The position numbers and the translations under genes are program-made. Of a DNA stretch of 64,000 nucleotides, positions 7,880 to 17,661 are shown piece after piece. A model generated the notes under the pieces. The model did no database searches, was not told where the DNA came from, and was given only the letters and a program-made list of their open reading frames with translations. Numbering within the stretch: the stretch's first letter is position 1; every line of letters starts with the position of its first letter. Source of the stretch: Pseudomonas putida (GTDB lineage Bacteria; Pseudomonadota; Gammaproteobacteria; Pseudomonadales; Pseudomonadaceae); NCBI RefSeq assembly GCF_028682475.1, contig NZ_JANHLE010000012.1, positions 98,872 to 162,871 on the forward strand, in the 5' to 3' direction.

Positions 7880-10800
7880 TCAAAAATCACGCTTGTAGAA
7901 AATATCCAGGGAGCTTGCCAGGCCACTGGCGGCCTCCAGATAGACCTTCTTGCTCAACTTGTAGCGCAACGCCACCGTATTGACCGGTTCGAATACACCC
8001 ACGCCATAGCGCAAGCTCAAACGCTCGGTGAGGTTGCCACTGGCTACCACACTGGTGGTGGTGCCACTGCCTTGGGTGTCCAGCTGGAAGTCGTCGATGC
8101 CCAGGCTTGAGGCCAGGCTGCCGGTAACCCCGGCACTGGTAGCGAGCCCCAGGCCAAGTGCTGCCTGGGCGAGCATGTTGTTGTCTTCACCTGTAGTGCC
8201 AAGTGGTCGCCCCAATACCAGGTACGACAGCGCCTGCTCCTGGCTCATGGCCGGCTCGGAAAACACCTGGGTGGTGGGCTGTTCGGCGCTACCGCTGAGG
8301 CGGATACCGGCAATCACGTCATCGGTCTGACGGACAGCTTCGATGTCCAGGTAAGGCTGGTCGATAGGCCCGGCAAACAGCAGGCGCGCACGCCGGATGG
8401 TCAGTCGCTGACCGTAGGCACGGTAACGACCATCGGCCAGGCTCAGCTCCCCACGGGTGTCGAGGTTGTCACCGATGTGCACATGCCCCAGCAGATTGGC
8501 CGTCAGGCCAAAGCCGCTGAACGAAAGCTTGTCCTGGCCGACCTCGACATCAATGTCCATGGCGACGGCCATCGGCGCCTTGCCCGCTTCGGTCTGATGG
8601 CCGACGATCACTGTGTCATCAGAAACCTTGACGGTCGAAGGCGGCAGTTCGCGCACGGTTATCTTGCCTTTGGGCACCCGCACCTTGCCCGCTACCGCCA
8701 GCTTGTCATCCACCAGGCTGATCTTGAGGTCCGGCGCCACCTCCAGGTTCGCATAGGGCTCGACGCTGACCGGCAGGCGTTGGCCCTGCAGGTGCAGATC
8801 AACCAGCAGCGCCCGTCCCCAGCCGATCTGGCCACGCAAGCTGCCCTGGCCGGCTTCACCACTTTTCCAGGCACCATTGAGCTGTACCTGTTCACCGGCA
8901 ATCAATGCCTGCAGGTTCAGGTCTTGCAGGCTGACCGGCAGTTCTGCCCCTGCGACTTCGCCACCGGTCAGCTTCAGGTTGCCATTGACCTGCGGCGCCA
9001 GCAACGTGCCAGACAACTGCCCGCTACCGTTCAACTGCCCGGCCAGGCGCTCGACCATCGGCGCAAACGGGCGGGCGATGGAGAGATCCAGCCCGCTCAG
9101 ACGGAAGTCGCCGCTCAGCGGTTTGTTGCGGGTTAACGGGTCAAGCCGGGTGACCAGAGACAGTTCGCCCAGACGTTCACCTTTGAAGTCCAGACGGGTA
9201 TCAACTCGGCGTGGTGCCAAGGTGCTTTGCAGACGCAGGGTCTGGTAAGGGAAGTCCAGCCATTGGCCCTTCTCTCGCAAGCGCAAGGTGCCGCCGCTGG
9301 CATCGATCACGATGGTGCCTTTGGGACCGCTGGCGGGCACATCCAGATTGATGTCGGCATTGAGCAGACCCTGCCAGGCAAAGTCCTTGGGCAACCATTG
9401 CGCCAGGCTTTGCAACGGGAATTGCTTGAGGTGATAACGCAGACGCGGCTCGGGGGCCAGACGCTGGTCGTCACCGCATAGGCTGGCTTGCCCGGAGCGC
9501 CAGCAATGGGCACCGAAATCCAGCTGCCCGGAGGCCAGGCGCTGGAGTTTCGCCGGTGCCTGCAAGCGCCAGTCCTGGCCACCGGCCTGGATCTGGCCGC
9601 TCGCCAGGCGTCCACGCCAGTTGCCCTTGTCCAATTGCCCATCCAGGCCCAGGTCAAGCTTGAGCTGCGGTCCGTCCAGCGCCAGTTCCAGCTGCTGTTG
9701 GCGAATATCGCCACGACCTTTGGCGTTGAGCACACCCAGAGAAGTATCACCCAGACGGATACCACCCGCCTGCAGGTCGATCACTGCACGTTGGGCACTG
9801 TCCAGCCGTGCATCCAGCGTCAAGCGCTGCAAGTGATTGTCGGCCTGGGCCAGTTGCTGTCCCTGCAAGGTCAGCGTGCCTTGCGGCGCCTGCAGGGTAC
9901 CGGCGACTTCCAGCTTACCCTTGAGCTGCCCCTGCAGGTGCGGCCAGAGTTGCCCCAGGCGTGGCAGGTTGAGGTCCAGCTGACCGGCCAGACGCTGCTG
10001 CAGGCTGCCACTGCCGTTGATATGGTTGTCGCCCAGACGGATGTCCAGAGTGCCGAGCGTCCAGGTCTGCCCGGCGCCCTGGGCGACAGCCTTGAGCACC
10101 GCCGGCTGACCGCGCAGGCGGCCCTTGAGGTCAAGGTCGGCGTCCAGACTGAGTTCGCCGTTTTTGATCTGGCCCTTGCTGCGCAGCGGACCGGCCAGCG
10201 TGCCGGGCAGCTCGGCGAGCCAGTAGGCCGGGTTCAGCGCCGACAGTTCGAGAGCGGCGTCCCAGGCCACCGCATCGGCAAACTGCACACTCACACTTCC
10301 CGCGAGCTTGCCTTGGCCGGCATTAAGCGCCAACTGTGGCAGTGCAATCTGCTGCAGGTCGCCCTTGAACGGACTGCTGAGGCTGAACGCACCCGCCGGC
10401 CCGTCAAGATCGCCCTTGAACTCGCCCTGATAGTTGCCATCGCGGTATTGCACCTGGCCATTGAAGCGGCGCAACGTGACCTGCGGCGCTGGCTCCAGCG
10501 GATACAGACGCAGCCAGGGGAAGTCCAGCCAATCGATGGTCGCCTCGGCGCTCAAGCCTTTTTGCCAGTCGGCACTGGCGGTGAGTTTCAGACGCTGATC
10601 CGCGCTGGCAGTAAGGTCCAGAGCGCTCAGTTGCGCCCCCTTGGCATCGACCTTGCCCTGCAGGCTCAAGGCTACAGGCTGCTGTTCAGCCGGCAGGCTG
10701 GCTGAACCGAGCAATTGATAGCCACTTTGCAGGTTACCTTTGGCGCTGAGTTCAAGATTGTTCAACTGCAGGGTGTCAGGCAGGTCGGCACCCGGCTTGA

Positions 10801-11554
10801 ACGCCGGGGCACTGATCTGTAGCTTGGCCGGCAACTGTTCGGCCAGCGCCTGCAGCTCGCCATTGAGCCGGGCGTTCAGGTAACCGCTGCTGTCGGCGCT
10901 GAGCTTGAGGGTTTTCTGCAGCTCGCCCTCAACCTGCAAGGCCAGTTGCCAGTCCTGACCATCAACCTTGGGCAACTGCAACTGCCCTTTCATCTGCAGC
11001 GGCCAGTCGCCCTCAGGTTGCAGCTGGCCTTGCAGGCTCAAATGCAAGTCATCGCGTTGCAGTTGCAGGCTGTCGATCTGCAATCCAGCGACGGTCCAGT
11101 GAGCTGCCAGTTGCAACTGGCTCAGTTGTTCATTGCCATCCAGGCGCAGATGGCCGATACGCCCCTCACCCAGCTCAATTGCCAACGGCAACTTCAGCGC
11201 GGGTAATTGCAGCGGCCCACTGTCGGGTTTGTCCTCGCCAGGAGCGAAGGCGAGATTGACCTGCTCGGCCTGCAGGCGCTCGATACACAAGGTCATGCGC
11301 AACAGGCATGATGGTGACCAGGCGAACACCGGTGCAACCAGCTCGACCCGATCAGCGCCCTGCTCCCACAGCACACGCTCAGCTTGCCACTGACCGCCCA
11401 AACGTCCCTGGAACTGCTCAAGCTGCAAGCCCGGCACCAGCCCCAGCGCCCAGCGGCTGCCCGCCTGGGTCCCTAGTAAAAGGCCCAATGCGAACACCAC
11501 CAGAAGCAGCAGTGCCAGCACCGTGAGCAGGATATTTCTGAAAACGCGACTCAC
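7880..11554 (-). CDS. tamB: Translocation and assembly module subunit TamB
   Basis: A 1224-residue inner-membrane-anchored protein spanning the periplasm. TamB works with TamA in assembling some outer-membrane proteins and in lipid transport to the outer membrane. There is one N-terminal membrane anchor (about residues 8-27), then a very long beta-taco region full of alternating Leu/Gln strands, and the conserved C-terminal DUF490 domain with GVGVFEPVNTVALRYKLSKKVYLEAASG and a terminal Phe. The ATG overlaps the tamA stop by four bases (ATGA), indicating translational coupling. Length fits the family. Confidence 0.93.
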   Translation of the reverse strand: MSRVFRNILLTVLALLLLVVFALGLLLGTQAGSRWALGLVPGLQLEQFQGRLGGQWQAERVLWEQGADRVELVAPVFAWSPSCLLRMTLCIERLQAEQVNLAFAPGEDKPDSGPLQLPALKLPLAIELGEGRIGHLRLDGNEQLSQLQLAAHWTVAGLQIDSLQLQRDDLHLSLQGQLQPEGDWPLQMKGQLQLPKVDGQDWQLALQVEGELQKTLKLSADSSGYLNARLNGELQALAEQLPAKLQISAPAFKPGADLPDTLQLNNLELSAKGNLQSGYQLLGSASLPAEQQPVALSLQGKVDAKGAQLSALDLTASADQRLKLTASADWQKGLSAEATIDWLDFPWLRLYPLEPAPQVTLRRFNGQVQYRDGNYQGEFKGDLDGPAGAFSLSSPFKGDLQQIALPQLALNAGQGKLAGSVSVQFADAVAWDAALELSALNPAYWLAELPGTLAGPLRSKGQIKNGELSLDADLDLKGRLRGQPAVLKAVAQGAGQTWTLGTLDIRLGDNHINGSGSLQQRLAGQLDLNLPRLGQLWPHLQGQLKGKLEVAGTLQAPQGTLTLQGQQLAQADNHLQRLTLDARLDSAQRAVIDLQAGGIRLGDTSLGVLNAKGRGDIRQQQLELALDGPQLKLDLGLDGQLDKGNWRGRLASGQIQAGGQDWRLQAPAKLQRLASGQLDFGAHCWRSGQASLCGDDQRLAPEPRLRYHLKQFPLQSLAQWLPKDFAWQGLLNADINLDVPASGPKGTIVIDASGGTLRLREKGQWLDFPYQTLRLQSTLAPRRVDTRLDFKGERLGELSLVTRLDPLTRNKPLSGDFRLSGLDLSIARPFAPMVERLAGQLNGSGQLSGTLLAPQVNGNLKLTGGEVAGAELPVSLQDLNLQALIAGEQVQLNGAWKSGEAGQGSLRGQIGWGRALLVDLHLQGQRLPVSVEPYANLEVAPDLKISLVDDKLAVAGKVRVPKGKITVRELPPSTVKVSDDTVIVGHQTEAGKAPMAVAMDIDVEVGQDKLSFSGFGLTANLLGHVHIGDNLDTRGELSLADGRYRAYGQRLTIRRARLLFAGPIDQPYLDIEAVRQTDDVIAGIRLSGSAEQPTTQVFSEPAMSQEQALSYLVLGRPLGTTGEDNNMLAQAALGLGLATSAGVTGSLASSLGIDDFQLDTQGSGTTTSVVASGNLTERLSLRYGVGVFEPVNTVALRYKLSKKVYLEAASGLASSLDIFYKRDF

Positions 11555-13293
11555 AATTCCGGCCCCATGGAGAAGTGCAGACGAAAGCCGCCATCGTCAT
11601 CCAGCGCATGGGCCAGATCCAGACGCAACGGCCCGACCGGAGAGACCCAGCGCACGCCAATACCGACACCGGTCTTGAGGCTGGGAAATTCCAGGTTATT
11701 GAATGAATTACCCTGGTCGACAAAGGTCGCCACCCGCCACTTCTCCATCACTTCGTACTGATACTCGGCACTGCCGGCCACCAGATAGCGGCCACCGATC
11801 CGATCGCCATCGGAGTTTTCCGGCGACAGGCTCTGGTAGTCATAACCGCGCACGCTCTGGTCACCACCGGCAAAGAAACGCAGCGATGGCGGAATCGAAC
11901 TCTGATAGTCGTTGGTAGCGCTGCCACCGAACTGCACGCGGCCAAGAAAGCGATGCTTCTGGCCCAGCGTGGTCAGACCCTTGAGCACCACATTGGCATG
12001 CAGCAGGTTGGTATCGGACACCAGCCCTTCTTTGGCTGCCTGTACATCGAACTGCAGACGATAGCCGTTGTGCGGGTCAATGCGGTTGTCGCTGCGCAGA
12101 TAGGAATAGCTGACGCCAGGCATCAACAGGTTGCTCAGACCCGAGTCATCCCCGAGCCGATACTCTTCGCGCTGGTACTTGAGCGACAACACGCGCTGCC
12201 AGCCACTGGGCAGCTTGCTGTGCCATTCCGGGCCAACAGTGAGCAGCTTGCTCAAGGTATCGGTACCGGCAATTTCTTCGTTCTGGTAGCCGCCGGCAAA
12301 GCGGAATTTGTCGGTCAACGGTGGGTCGAGGGGAATGTCGTACCACAGCCCGACGTTCTGCCGAGGGGCCGACAACTCGGTTTCCCAGCCATAGCTATGG
12401 CCTTGCGGGTTGACCCAGTGACGGGTCCAGTTGGCCTTGCCACGCGGCCCGACGTCGGTCGAAAAGCCCAGGCCCAGGCCCATGGTGCGTGGTTTGCGGG
12501 TGCTCAGCTGCACGGCGACGGGAATGCTCTGCTCTATCGCTGCCGTGGGGGCGGCATCGACGCGCACGCCCTCGAAGTAGCCACTCGATTGCAGGGCATT
12601 GTTGAGTTCGGCAATCAGCTCGGAATCGTAGGGGGTGTCGGCCTTGAACGGCACCATGCGCTGCAGCAGGGTCTCGTCGAACGGCGTGTCGCCGGCAAAA
12701 CTGACCTTGCCCAGGCGGTAGCGTGGGCCACTGTCATAGACCAGCTCGATGTCGGCAACGCCCGCCTGGGGGTCTACCGCCAGGCGCTGGCGCAGGAAAC
12801 GCCCGCTGAAAAAACCGTAGCGCGCAGCCTGGTTCTGGATCAGCCGTTTGGCGTCATCGTAATGACCATGGTTAAGCACTTCGCCGGAGCGCAGGGCTTT
12901 GCTGTCGGGCAAGCGGAAAGCCTTGAGCTCGCTGGCCGGTCCCTCAATGCGGATGGTTACGTCACGCAGGTGCACAGGTTCGCCAGGGTCGATGGTGAGG
13001 ATCAGTTGCGGGCCTTTGTCGGCCTTGGCCGGTGCCTTGACCTCACTGTCGATCTGCGCCTGATAGTAGCCCAGTGCCTGGGCCGCCTTGCGCGCCTGCT
13101 CGACTGCACCACGGCTGAAGCGCAGCAGCGCTTCTTCATCGCGTTTACCAAGGCTGCCGATATAGCCCTCGACATTGGCCTTGAGTTCGTTATTGGCAGG
13201 TTTGACCTTCACAACCAGCTCGCTCTGCGCATACGCGGCAACGCTGGCCATCCATAGAATCAAACCGCAGGTGAATCGTCCTGAATACGTCAT
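11551..13293 (-). CDS. tamA: Outer-membrane translocation module TamA
   Basis: A 580-residue Omp85-family outer-membrane protein, partner of TamB. A signal peptide ends at AYAQS (about residue 23). Three POTRA domains occupy roughly residues 25-270 and a 16-stranded barrel fills the rest, with FFAGGDQSVRGYDY (about 468-481) as the conserved VRGF/Y lid-lock loop of Omp85 proteins. The order tamA-tamB with a 4-bp overlap is the usual operon. Confidence 0.92.
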   Translation of the reverse strand: MTYSGRFTCGLILWMASVAAYAQSELVVKVKPANNELKANVEGYIGSLGKRDEEALLRFSRGAVEQARKAAQALGYYQAQIDSEVKAPAKADKGPQLILTIDPGEPVHLRDVTIRIEGPASELKAFRLPDSKALRSGEVLNHGHYDDAKRLIQNQAARYGFFSGRFLRQRLAVDPQAGVADIELVYDSGPRYRLGKVSFAGDTPFDETLLQRMVPFKADTPYDSELIAELNNALQSSGYFEGVRVDAAPTAAIEQSIPVAVQLSTRKPRTMGLGLGFSTDVGPRGKANWTRHWVNPQGHSYGWETELSAPRQNVGLWYDIPLDPPLTDKFRFAGGYQNEEIAGTDTLSKLLTVGPEWHSKLPSGWQRVLSLKYQREEYRLGDDSGLSNLLMPGVSYSYLRSDNRIDPHNGYRLQFDVQAAKEGLVSDTNLLHANVVLKGLTTLGQKHRFLGRVQFGGSATNDYQSSIPPSLRFFAGGDQSVRGYDYQSLSPENSDGDRIGGRYLVAGSAEYQYEVMEKWRVATFVDQGNSFNNLEFPSLKTGVGIGVRWVSPVGPLRLDLAHALDDDGGFRLHFSMGPEL

Positions 13294-13350
13294 AGGCGCG
13301 GATGCTACCAGAGCTTGGCGCCAGCATGGAGTCCGAGGCTCTCCCGCCTG

Positions 13351-14010
13351 CTATGCAGGCACGGCCGATGCACGTTGAGATGACTGGGGGTTGGGATGAA
13401 AGAACACATGTTCGCGAACAGGTCCTACAGCAATTTCGCCGATTTCCTGGTAGCCCTGGCGCTGATAAAAGGCCAGATAGTGTTCATTTCCGGTATCCAG
13501 TACCACACCGTGGGAATGTTCGTCCTCGGCACACCAGTCATGCACAGCTTGCAACAATTGCTCACCGTAGTGCTTGCCCTGGAACTGCGGATGAATCCCC
13601 AGCAGCGGCAACACGTGCACGGCATCGCCCGGCAGACAGGCCATCAGCGCTGCCTGATAATCGAGGTAGCGGCGGGTACAACGAAAACCCGTACTCAACA
13701 CCATGCGCATACGCCAGGCCCAGCTTTCGGTGATACCCAGACGACGCTGCGGCGGTGCGATCAGCGCAATACCGATCAACCGATCGTCGACCAGCAGCCC
13801 CAATGCCGGCAGTTCCTGAAGAAAATGTTGCCTGACCCGTTCACGCACCGTGGCGCGAATGCGCTGGTCATAGCCAGGACGCTGAGCTTCGAACAAGAAG
13901 CCAAACGTCGGCTCATGCCGATAGGCGTGATACAACAATGAACGCGCTTCACGGCTGTAGCCGCCATCAAGCAGGCGGACCTGAGCCGGGACGGCAGTCG
14001 ATTCGGTCAT
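13351..14010 (-). CDS. GNAT-family N-acetyltransferase
   Basis: A 219-residue cytoplasmic acetyltransferase of unknown substrate. The ATG at 14010 follows GGAGGTG, better than the frame-extending start at 14085. [20 protein letters not shown] (about residues 137-156) is the acetyl-CoA pyrophosphate-binding motif (QxxGK/HxG), and [18 protein letters not shown] matches the C-terminal GNAT strands. It is divergent from xthA, with tamA downstream on the same strand. Confidence 0.75.
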   Translation of the reverse strand: MTESTAVPAQVRLLDGGYSREARSLLYHAYRHEPTFGFLFEAQRPGYDQRIRATVRERVRQHFLQELPALGLLVDDRLIGIALIAPPQRRLGITESWAWRMRMVLSTGFRCTRRYLDYQAALMACLPGDAVHVLPLLGIHPQFQGKHYGEQLLQAVHDWCAEDEHSHGVVLDTGNEHYLAFYQRQGYQEIGEIAVGPVREHVFFHPNPQSSQRASAVPA

Positions 14011-14172
14011 ACAGACACACCTCCACAAATGGGCATTCATTGCCTTCGAGGCGTACGTTGCGCCGACGTTCACCCCGAGCACCACGTTAGCAGCCTATGC
14101 AGTGGTGCGCCACGCTGGCCGCAGCCGTCGATGTCGGCTAGGATCCTTGGTTTTATCAGGATTGTGTTTCCC

Positions 14173-14985
14173 ATGAAGATCGTCTCGTTCAACATCAATG
14201 GCCTGCGCGCCCGGCCCCATCAGTTGGCGGCGTTGATCGAAAAGCATCAGCCAGATGTCATCGGCCTGCAGGAAACCAAAGTCAGCGACGATCAGTTTCC
14301 GTTGGCCGAGGTCCAGGCCCTGGGTTATCACGTGCATTTCCATGGCCAGAAAGGCCACTACGGCGTCGCCCTTCTCTCGCGCCAGGCGCCACTGACGCTG
14401 CACAAAGGCTTTGCCAGCGACGAAGAAGACGCCCAGCGCCGCTTTATCTGGGGCACCTTCGCCGATGCCGATGGCACACCGATCACTATCATGAACGGCT
14501 ACTTCCCCCAGGGCGAAAGCCGCGACCACCCGACCAAATTCCCGGCCAAACAGCGCTTTTACAGCGACCTGCAGGCATTGCTGGAAGAACAGTTCAAGAA
14601 CGATCAGCCGCTGCTGGTCATGGGCGATGTGAACATCTCGCCCGAAGACTGTGACATTGGCATCGGCGCCGACAATGCCAAGCGCTGGCTCAAGACCGGT
14701 AAGTGCAGTTTTCTTCCCGAAGAGCGCGAGTGGATGGCTCGCCTGAAGAACTGGGGCCTGGTCGACAGCTTCCGCCACCTGCACCCTGAGGTGGCCGACC
14801 GTTTCAGCTGGTTCGACTACCGCAGCCGCGGCTTCGAAGACGAGCCCAAGCGTGGCCTGCGCATCGACCTGATCATGGCTTCCCAGGGCTTGCTGCCGCG
14901 AATCAAGGCAGCCGGGGTCGACTACGACCTGCGCGCCATGGAAAAGCCTTCGGACCATGCGCCGATCTGGCTAGAACTGGCGTAA
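14173..14985 (+). CDS. xthA: Exodeoxyribonuclease III
   Basis: A 270-residue DNA-repair nuclease and AP endonuclease of base-excision repair. Key ExoIII positions are visible: Asn7, Glu34 in LQETK, the GDVN motif (Asp/Asn), and SDHAPIW with the catalytic His near the C-terminus. I chose the ATG at 14173 ([10 protein letters not shown]), the standard start, and not the longer frame from 14029. Length matches E. coli XthA (268). Confidence 0.95.
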   Translation: MKIVSFNINGLRARPHQLAALIEKHQPDVIGLQETKVSDDQFPLAEVQALGYHVHFHGQKGHYGVALLSRQAPLTLHKGFASDEEDAQRRFIWGTFADADGTPITIMNGYFPQGESRDHPTKFPAKQRFYSDLQALLEEQFKNDQPLLVMGDVNISPEDCDIGIGADNAKRWLKTGKCSFLPEEREWMARLKNWGLVDSFRHLHPEVADRFSWFDYRSRGFEDEPKRGLRIDLIMASQGLLPRIKAAGVDYDLRAMEKPSDHAPIWLELA

Positions 14986-14995
14986 CACCTGATTT

Positions 14996-15057
14996 TCGCG
15001 GGGCAAGCCCGCTCCCACCGGTTTTGCATACGCTGTGGGAGCGGGCTTGCCCCGCGA
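14996..15057. repeat. REP inverted pair
   Basis: Two perfect inverted 23-base arms, each carrying GGGAGCGGGCTTGCCCCGCG or its complement, are separated by 16 bases. This is the typical Pseudomonas REP pair (REPIN). It lies between xthA and the phosphate-binding/OmpA gene and could fold at the 3' end of the xthA message. Confidence 0.85.
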
Positions 15058-15132
15058 TTGTTCCTGTCATCTTACGGTCATCCAACCGTCTTAATCTGCG
15101 GCACATCCTTTGCCCGAAGAGTGCCTGCCGGC

Positions 15133-16455
15133 ATGTTCCGCCACCTCAGCCTTATTCTGCTGTGCCTGCTTCCGCTCCTTGCCCAGGCAACCCCTGACAC
15201 CGCGGCTCAACTACGTATCCAGGGCTCGAACACCATCGGTGCGGCGCTGGCGCCAGCGTTGGTCAAGGGCTTGCTGGAAGCTCAAGGCGCCAGCCATATC
15301 GCCATCGCAACGACCGCTACTGCCAACGAAATCCAGATCAGCGCCCAGGATGCCCAGGGCCACCCCCTGCGCATCGACATCGCCGCCCACGGCAGCAGCA
15401 CCGGCTTTGCCGCACTCAAGGCTGGACAGGCCGATCTGGCTGCGGCCTCACGTCCGATCAAGCTCAATGAGCTACGCGAACTTCAAGCACTCGGCGACCT
15501 CAACAGCGCCGCCGCCGAACAGGTCATCGGCCTGGATGGCGTCGCCGTGATCGTCCACCCCGACAATCCACTGCCGCAATTGAGCACCAGGCAACTGGCG
15601 CAAATTTTTTCCGGACGGATCACCACCTGGGAGCAACTGGGTCTGGGCAACGGGCCGATTCACCTGTATGCCCGAGACGACCGCTCAGGCACCTTCGAAA
15701 CTTTCAAGGCGCTGGTGCTCGATGCCGCCGGGCAGACGCTGGCCAGCTCGGCCCGGCGCTTCGAATCCAGTGAGCAATTGGCCTCTAGCGTCCTGACTGA
15801 CCGCCAGGCCATTGGTTTCAGCAGCCTGGCGTCAGTACATGGCGCCAAGGTGCTGGCGATTGCCGATGGCGCCTCCCGCCCCATGCTGCCAAGCCCGACA
15901 CTGGTAGCCAGCGAAGATTATCCGCTGTCCCGACGCTTGTACTTCTACCTGCCGCCAACCCAGGCCACACCGTGGGCCCGGGCGCTGGTGGAGTTTGCCC
16001 AGAGCCGCAAAGGGCAGGCCATTGTCACCGGCAGCGGGTTTGTCGGGCAGCAAGTAGTGGCGGTCAAAGTGCCGCTCGCCGACAACATGCCGTTGCCCTA
16101 TCGGATGCTGGCCCGCAACGCCCAGCGCCTGTCGGTGAACTTCCGCTTCCAGGAGGGCAATGCCAGCCTGGACAACAAGGCATTGCGTGATGTGCAGCGG
16201 GTGGTCGAGTTCCTGCGCCAGCACAACAAACTGGAACAAAATGCCGTGCTGGTCGGATTTGGAGATGCCAAGGACGATCCCGAGCGCGCCGCCCTACTTT
16301 CTCGCCTGCGCGCCATGGCCGTGCGCCGGGAGCTGGCCAGGGAAGGAGTAACTCTGCGCGAGATCATCGGCCTGGGCGACGAACTGCCGGTGGCGACCAA
16401 TACCGCCGAAGAGGGGCGTATCCGTAACCGACGGGTTGAAGTCTGGGTCTACTGA
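15133..16455 (+). CDS. Phosphate-type substrate-binding protein fused to an OmpA-like domain
   Basis: A 440-residue exported protein. The signal peptide ends at LLAQA (about residue 16-17). Residues about 25-285 form a PstS-like solute-binding domain (GSNTIGAALAPALV, AHGSSTGFAAL, RDDRSGTFETF). Residues about 330-440 form an OmpA/MotB-like peptidoglycan-binding domain (NFRFQEGNASLDNKAL, ending NRRVEVWVY). The fusion suggests a cell-wall-tethered phosphate or other oxyanion sensor rather than a transporter component, since no Pst ABC genes are adjacent. The start at ATG 15133 fits the signal peptide; GTG 15121 is an alternative. Confidence 0.75.
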   Translation: MFRHLSLILLCLLPLLAQATPDTAAQLRIQGSNTIGAALAPALVKGLLEAQGASHIAIATTATANEIQISAQDAQGHPLRIDIAAHGSSTGFAALKAGQADLAAASRPIKLNELRELQALGDLNSAAAEQVIGLDGVAVIVHPDNPLPQLSTRQLAQIFSGRITTWEQLGLGNGPIHLYARDDRSGTFETFKALVLDAAGQTLASSARRFESSEQLASSVLTDRQAIGFSSLASVHGAKVLAIADGASRPMLPSPTLVASEDYPLSRRLYFYLPPTQATPWARALVEFAQSRKGQAIVTGSGFVGQQVVAVKVPLADNMPLPYRMLARNAQRLSVNFRFQEGNASLDNKALRDVQRVVEFLRQHNKLEQNAVLVGFGDAKDDPERAALLSRLRAMAVRRELAREGVTLREIIGLGDELPVATNTAEEGRIRNRRVEVWVY

Positions 16456-16522
16456 TGCCCCGCGCAATTATTTGTAACAGCCCCGATTGGGCGTCAGCGT
16501 TCCCCGCAGCTAGGCTTTGATG

Positions 16523-16589
16523 AGTGACGCCGGGCCCCTCTGACGGCTGCCAAGCCGCCATGTCGGAGTCACTGTTGCTTTTTGGCAAC
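16523..16589 (+). promoter_or_regulatory. Structured 5' leader of the TerC gene
   Basis: The 156-bp gap before the TerC gene can fold extensively. AGTGAC (16523-16528) can pair with GTCACT (16568-16573) around an inner stem CTCTGAC/GTCGGAG and a GGCT/AGCC tip; the two outer stems share one base. A separate hairpin GTTGC-TTTTTG-GCAAC (16574-16589) sits just before the ribosome site. Many terC-type genes are under the manganese yybP-ykoY riboswitch, but I do not see its GGGGAGUA core, so this is only a candidate regulatory leader. Confidence 0.35.
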
Positions 16590-16611
16590 GTCGACAATCA
16601 AGGAGGGGCGC

Positions 16612-17619
16612 ATGGCGGCTCTACAAGCATTTCTCGAAAACGACATTCTCGGCACCAGCACCTGGTTCTGGCTGGCATTCATTGGCATTGTCCTGACCTT
16701 GCTGGTACTGGACCTAGGCGTACTGCATCGCAAGGCTCACGAAATCGAGATGCGCGAAAGCCTGCTGCTGTACGCCAGCTATTTCAGCGTCGGCATGTTG
16801 TTTGGCGGGTGGGTGTGGTGGGAGCTGGGCGCGCAACGTGCCCTGGAGTTCTACACCGGCTTTCTGGTCGAACAGTCGCTGTCGATGGACAACGTCTTCG
16901 TCATGGCGATGATCTTCAGCTACTTCGCCATCCCCCGCCTCTACCAGCACCGCGTACTGTTCTGGGGCATCCTCGGCGTGGTGGTGTTGCGCGCGATCAT
17001 GATCGGCGTCGGCAGTGCCCTGGTTCAGGAGTTCGCCTGGATCCTCTATGTGTTCGGTGCCTTCCTGCTGGTTACCGGCATAAAGATGCTGTTCTCCCGC
17101 GAGGAAGCCCACCCGGACCTGGCCAACAACCCGGTGCTCAAGTTGGTGCGCGGCCATTTGCGCGTCACCGATGACCTGCATGGCCCGCGTTTTTTCGTGC
17201 GCCTCAAGGCGGCCGGGCAGAGCAAGGCCGTGCTGTACGCCACCCCGCTGTTCCTGGCACTGGTGCTGATCGAGCTGGCCGACCTGGTGTTTGCCGTCGA
17301 CAGCGTGCCGGCCATCTTCGCCATCACCCAGGACCCGTTCATCGTCTACACCTCGAACATCTTCGCCATCCTTGGCCTGCGCGCCCTGTACTTTGCCCTG
17401 GCGGCACTGATGCATCGCTTTGTCTATCTCAAGTACGCCCTGGCTCTGGTGCTGATCTTCATCGGTAGCAAGATTTTCTATCACGGCCTGATTGGCGCGG
17501 TGCCGGCCTTGCTGTCGCTGGGGGTGACCGTGGGCCTGTTGAGTGGCGGCATAGTGTTGTCACTGTTCAAGACCCGCGAGCAGCCGCACCATCCTGCAAA
17601 TTCCGGCAACCACAAATGA
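16612..17619 (+). CDS. TerC/Alx-family membrane protein
   Basis: A 335-residue inner-membrane protein with about eight or nine helices. TerC/Alx proteins are linked to manganese export and loading of exported metalloproteins, and to tellurite resistance. SMDNVFVMAMIF and LADLVFAVDSVPAIFAI carry the conserved acidic membrane residues of the family. The strong AGGAGG at 16601-16606 selects ATG 16612. Its leader is structured. It ends at a strong hairpin shared with the convergent acyl-CoA dehydrogenase. Confidence 0.85.
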   Translation: MAALQAFLENDILGTSTWFWLAFIGIVLTLLVLDLGVLHRKAHEIEMRESLLLYASYFSVGMLFGGWVWWELGAQRALEFYTGFLVEQSLSMDNVFVMAMIFSYFAIPRLYQHRVLFWGILGVVVLRAIMIGVGSALVQEFAWILYVFGAFLLVTGIKMLFSREEAHPDLANNPVLKLVRGHLRVTDDLHGPRFFVRLKAAGQSKAVLYATPLFLALVLIELADLVFAVDSVPAIFAITQDPFIVYTSNIFAILGLRALYFALAALMHRFVYLKYALALVLIFIGSKIFYHGLIGAVPALLSLGVTVGLLSGGIVLSLFKTREQPHHPANSGNHK

Positions 17620-17645
17620 GTCAGGCCCGCATCGGCGGGCCTGAC
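17620..17645. terminator. Bidirectional terminator hairpin
   Basis: GTCAGGCCCGC-ATCG-GCGGGCCTGAC is a perfect 11-bp stem immediately after the TerC stop codon and 17 bp from the end of the convergent acyl-CoA dehydrogenase. Confidence 0.7.
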
Positions 17646-17661
17646 TGTCAGCGCCTGCGGA

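Noticed and set aside
16456..16611. yybP-ykoY manganese riboswitch
   Set aside because: Expected ahead of a TerC gene, but the conserved GGGGAGUA core and the 3' motif are not visible.
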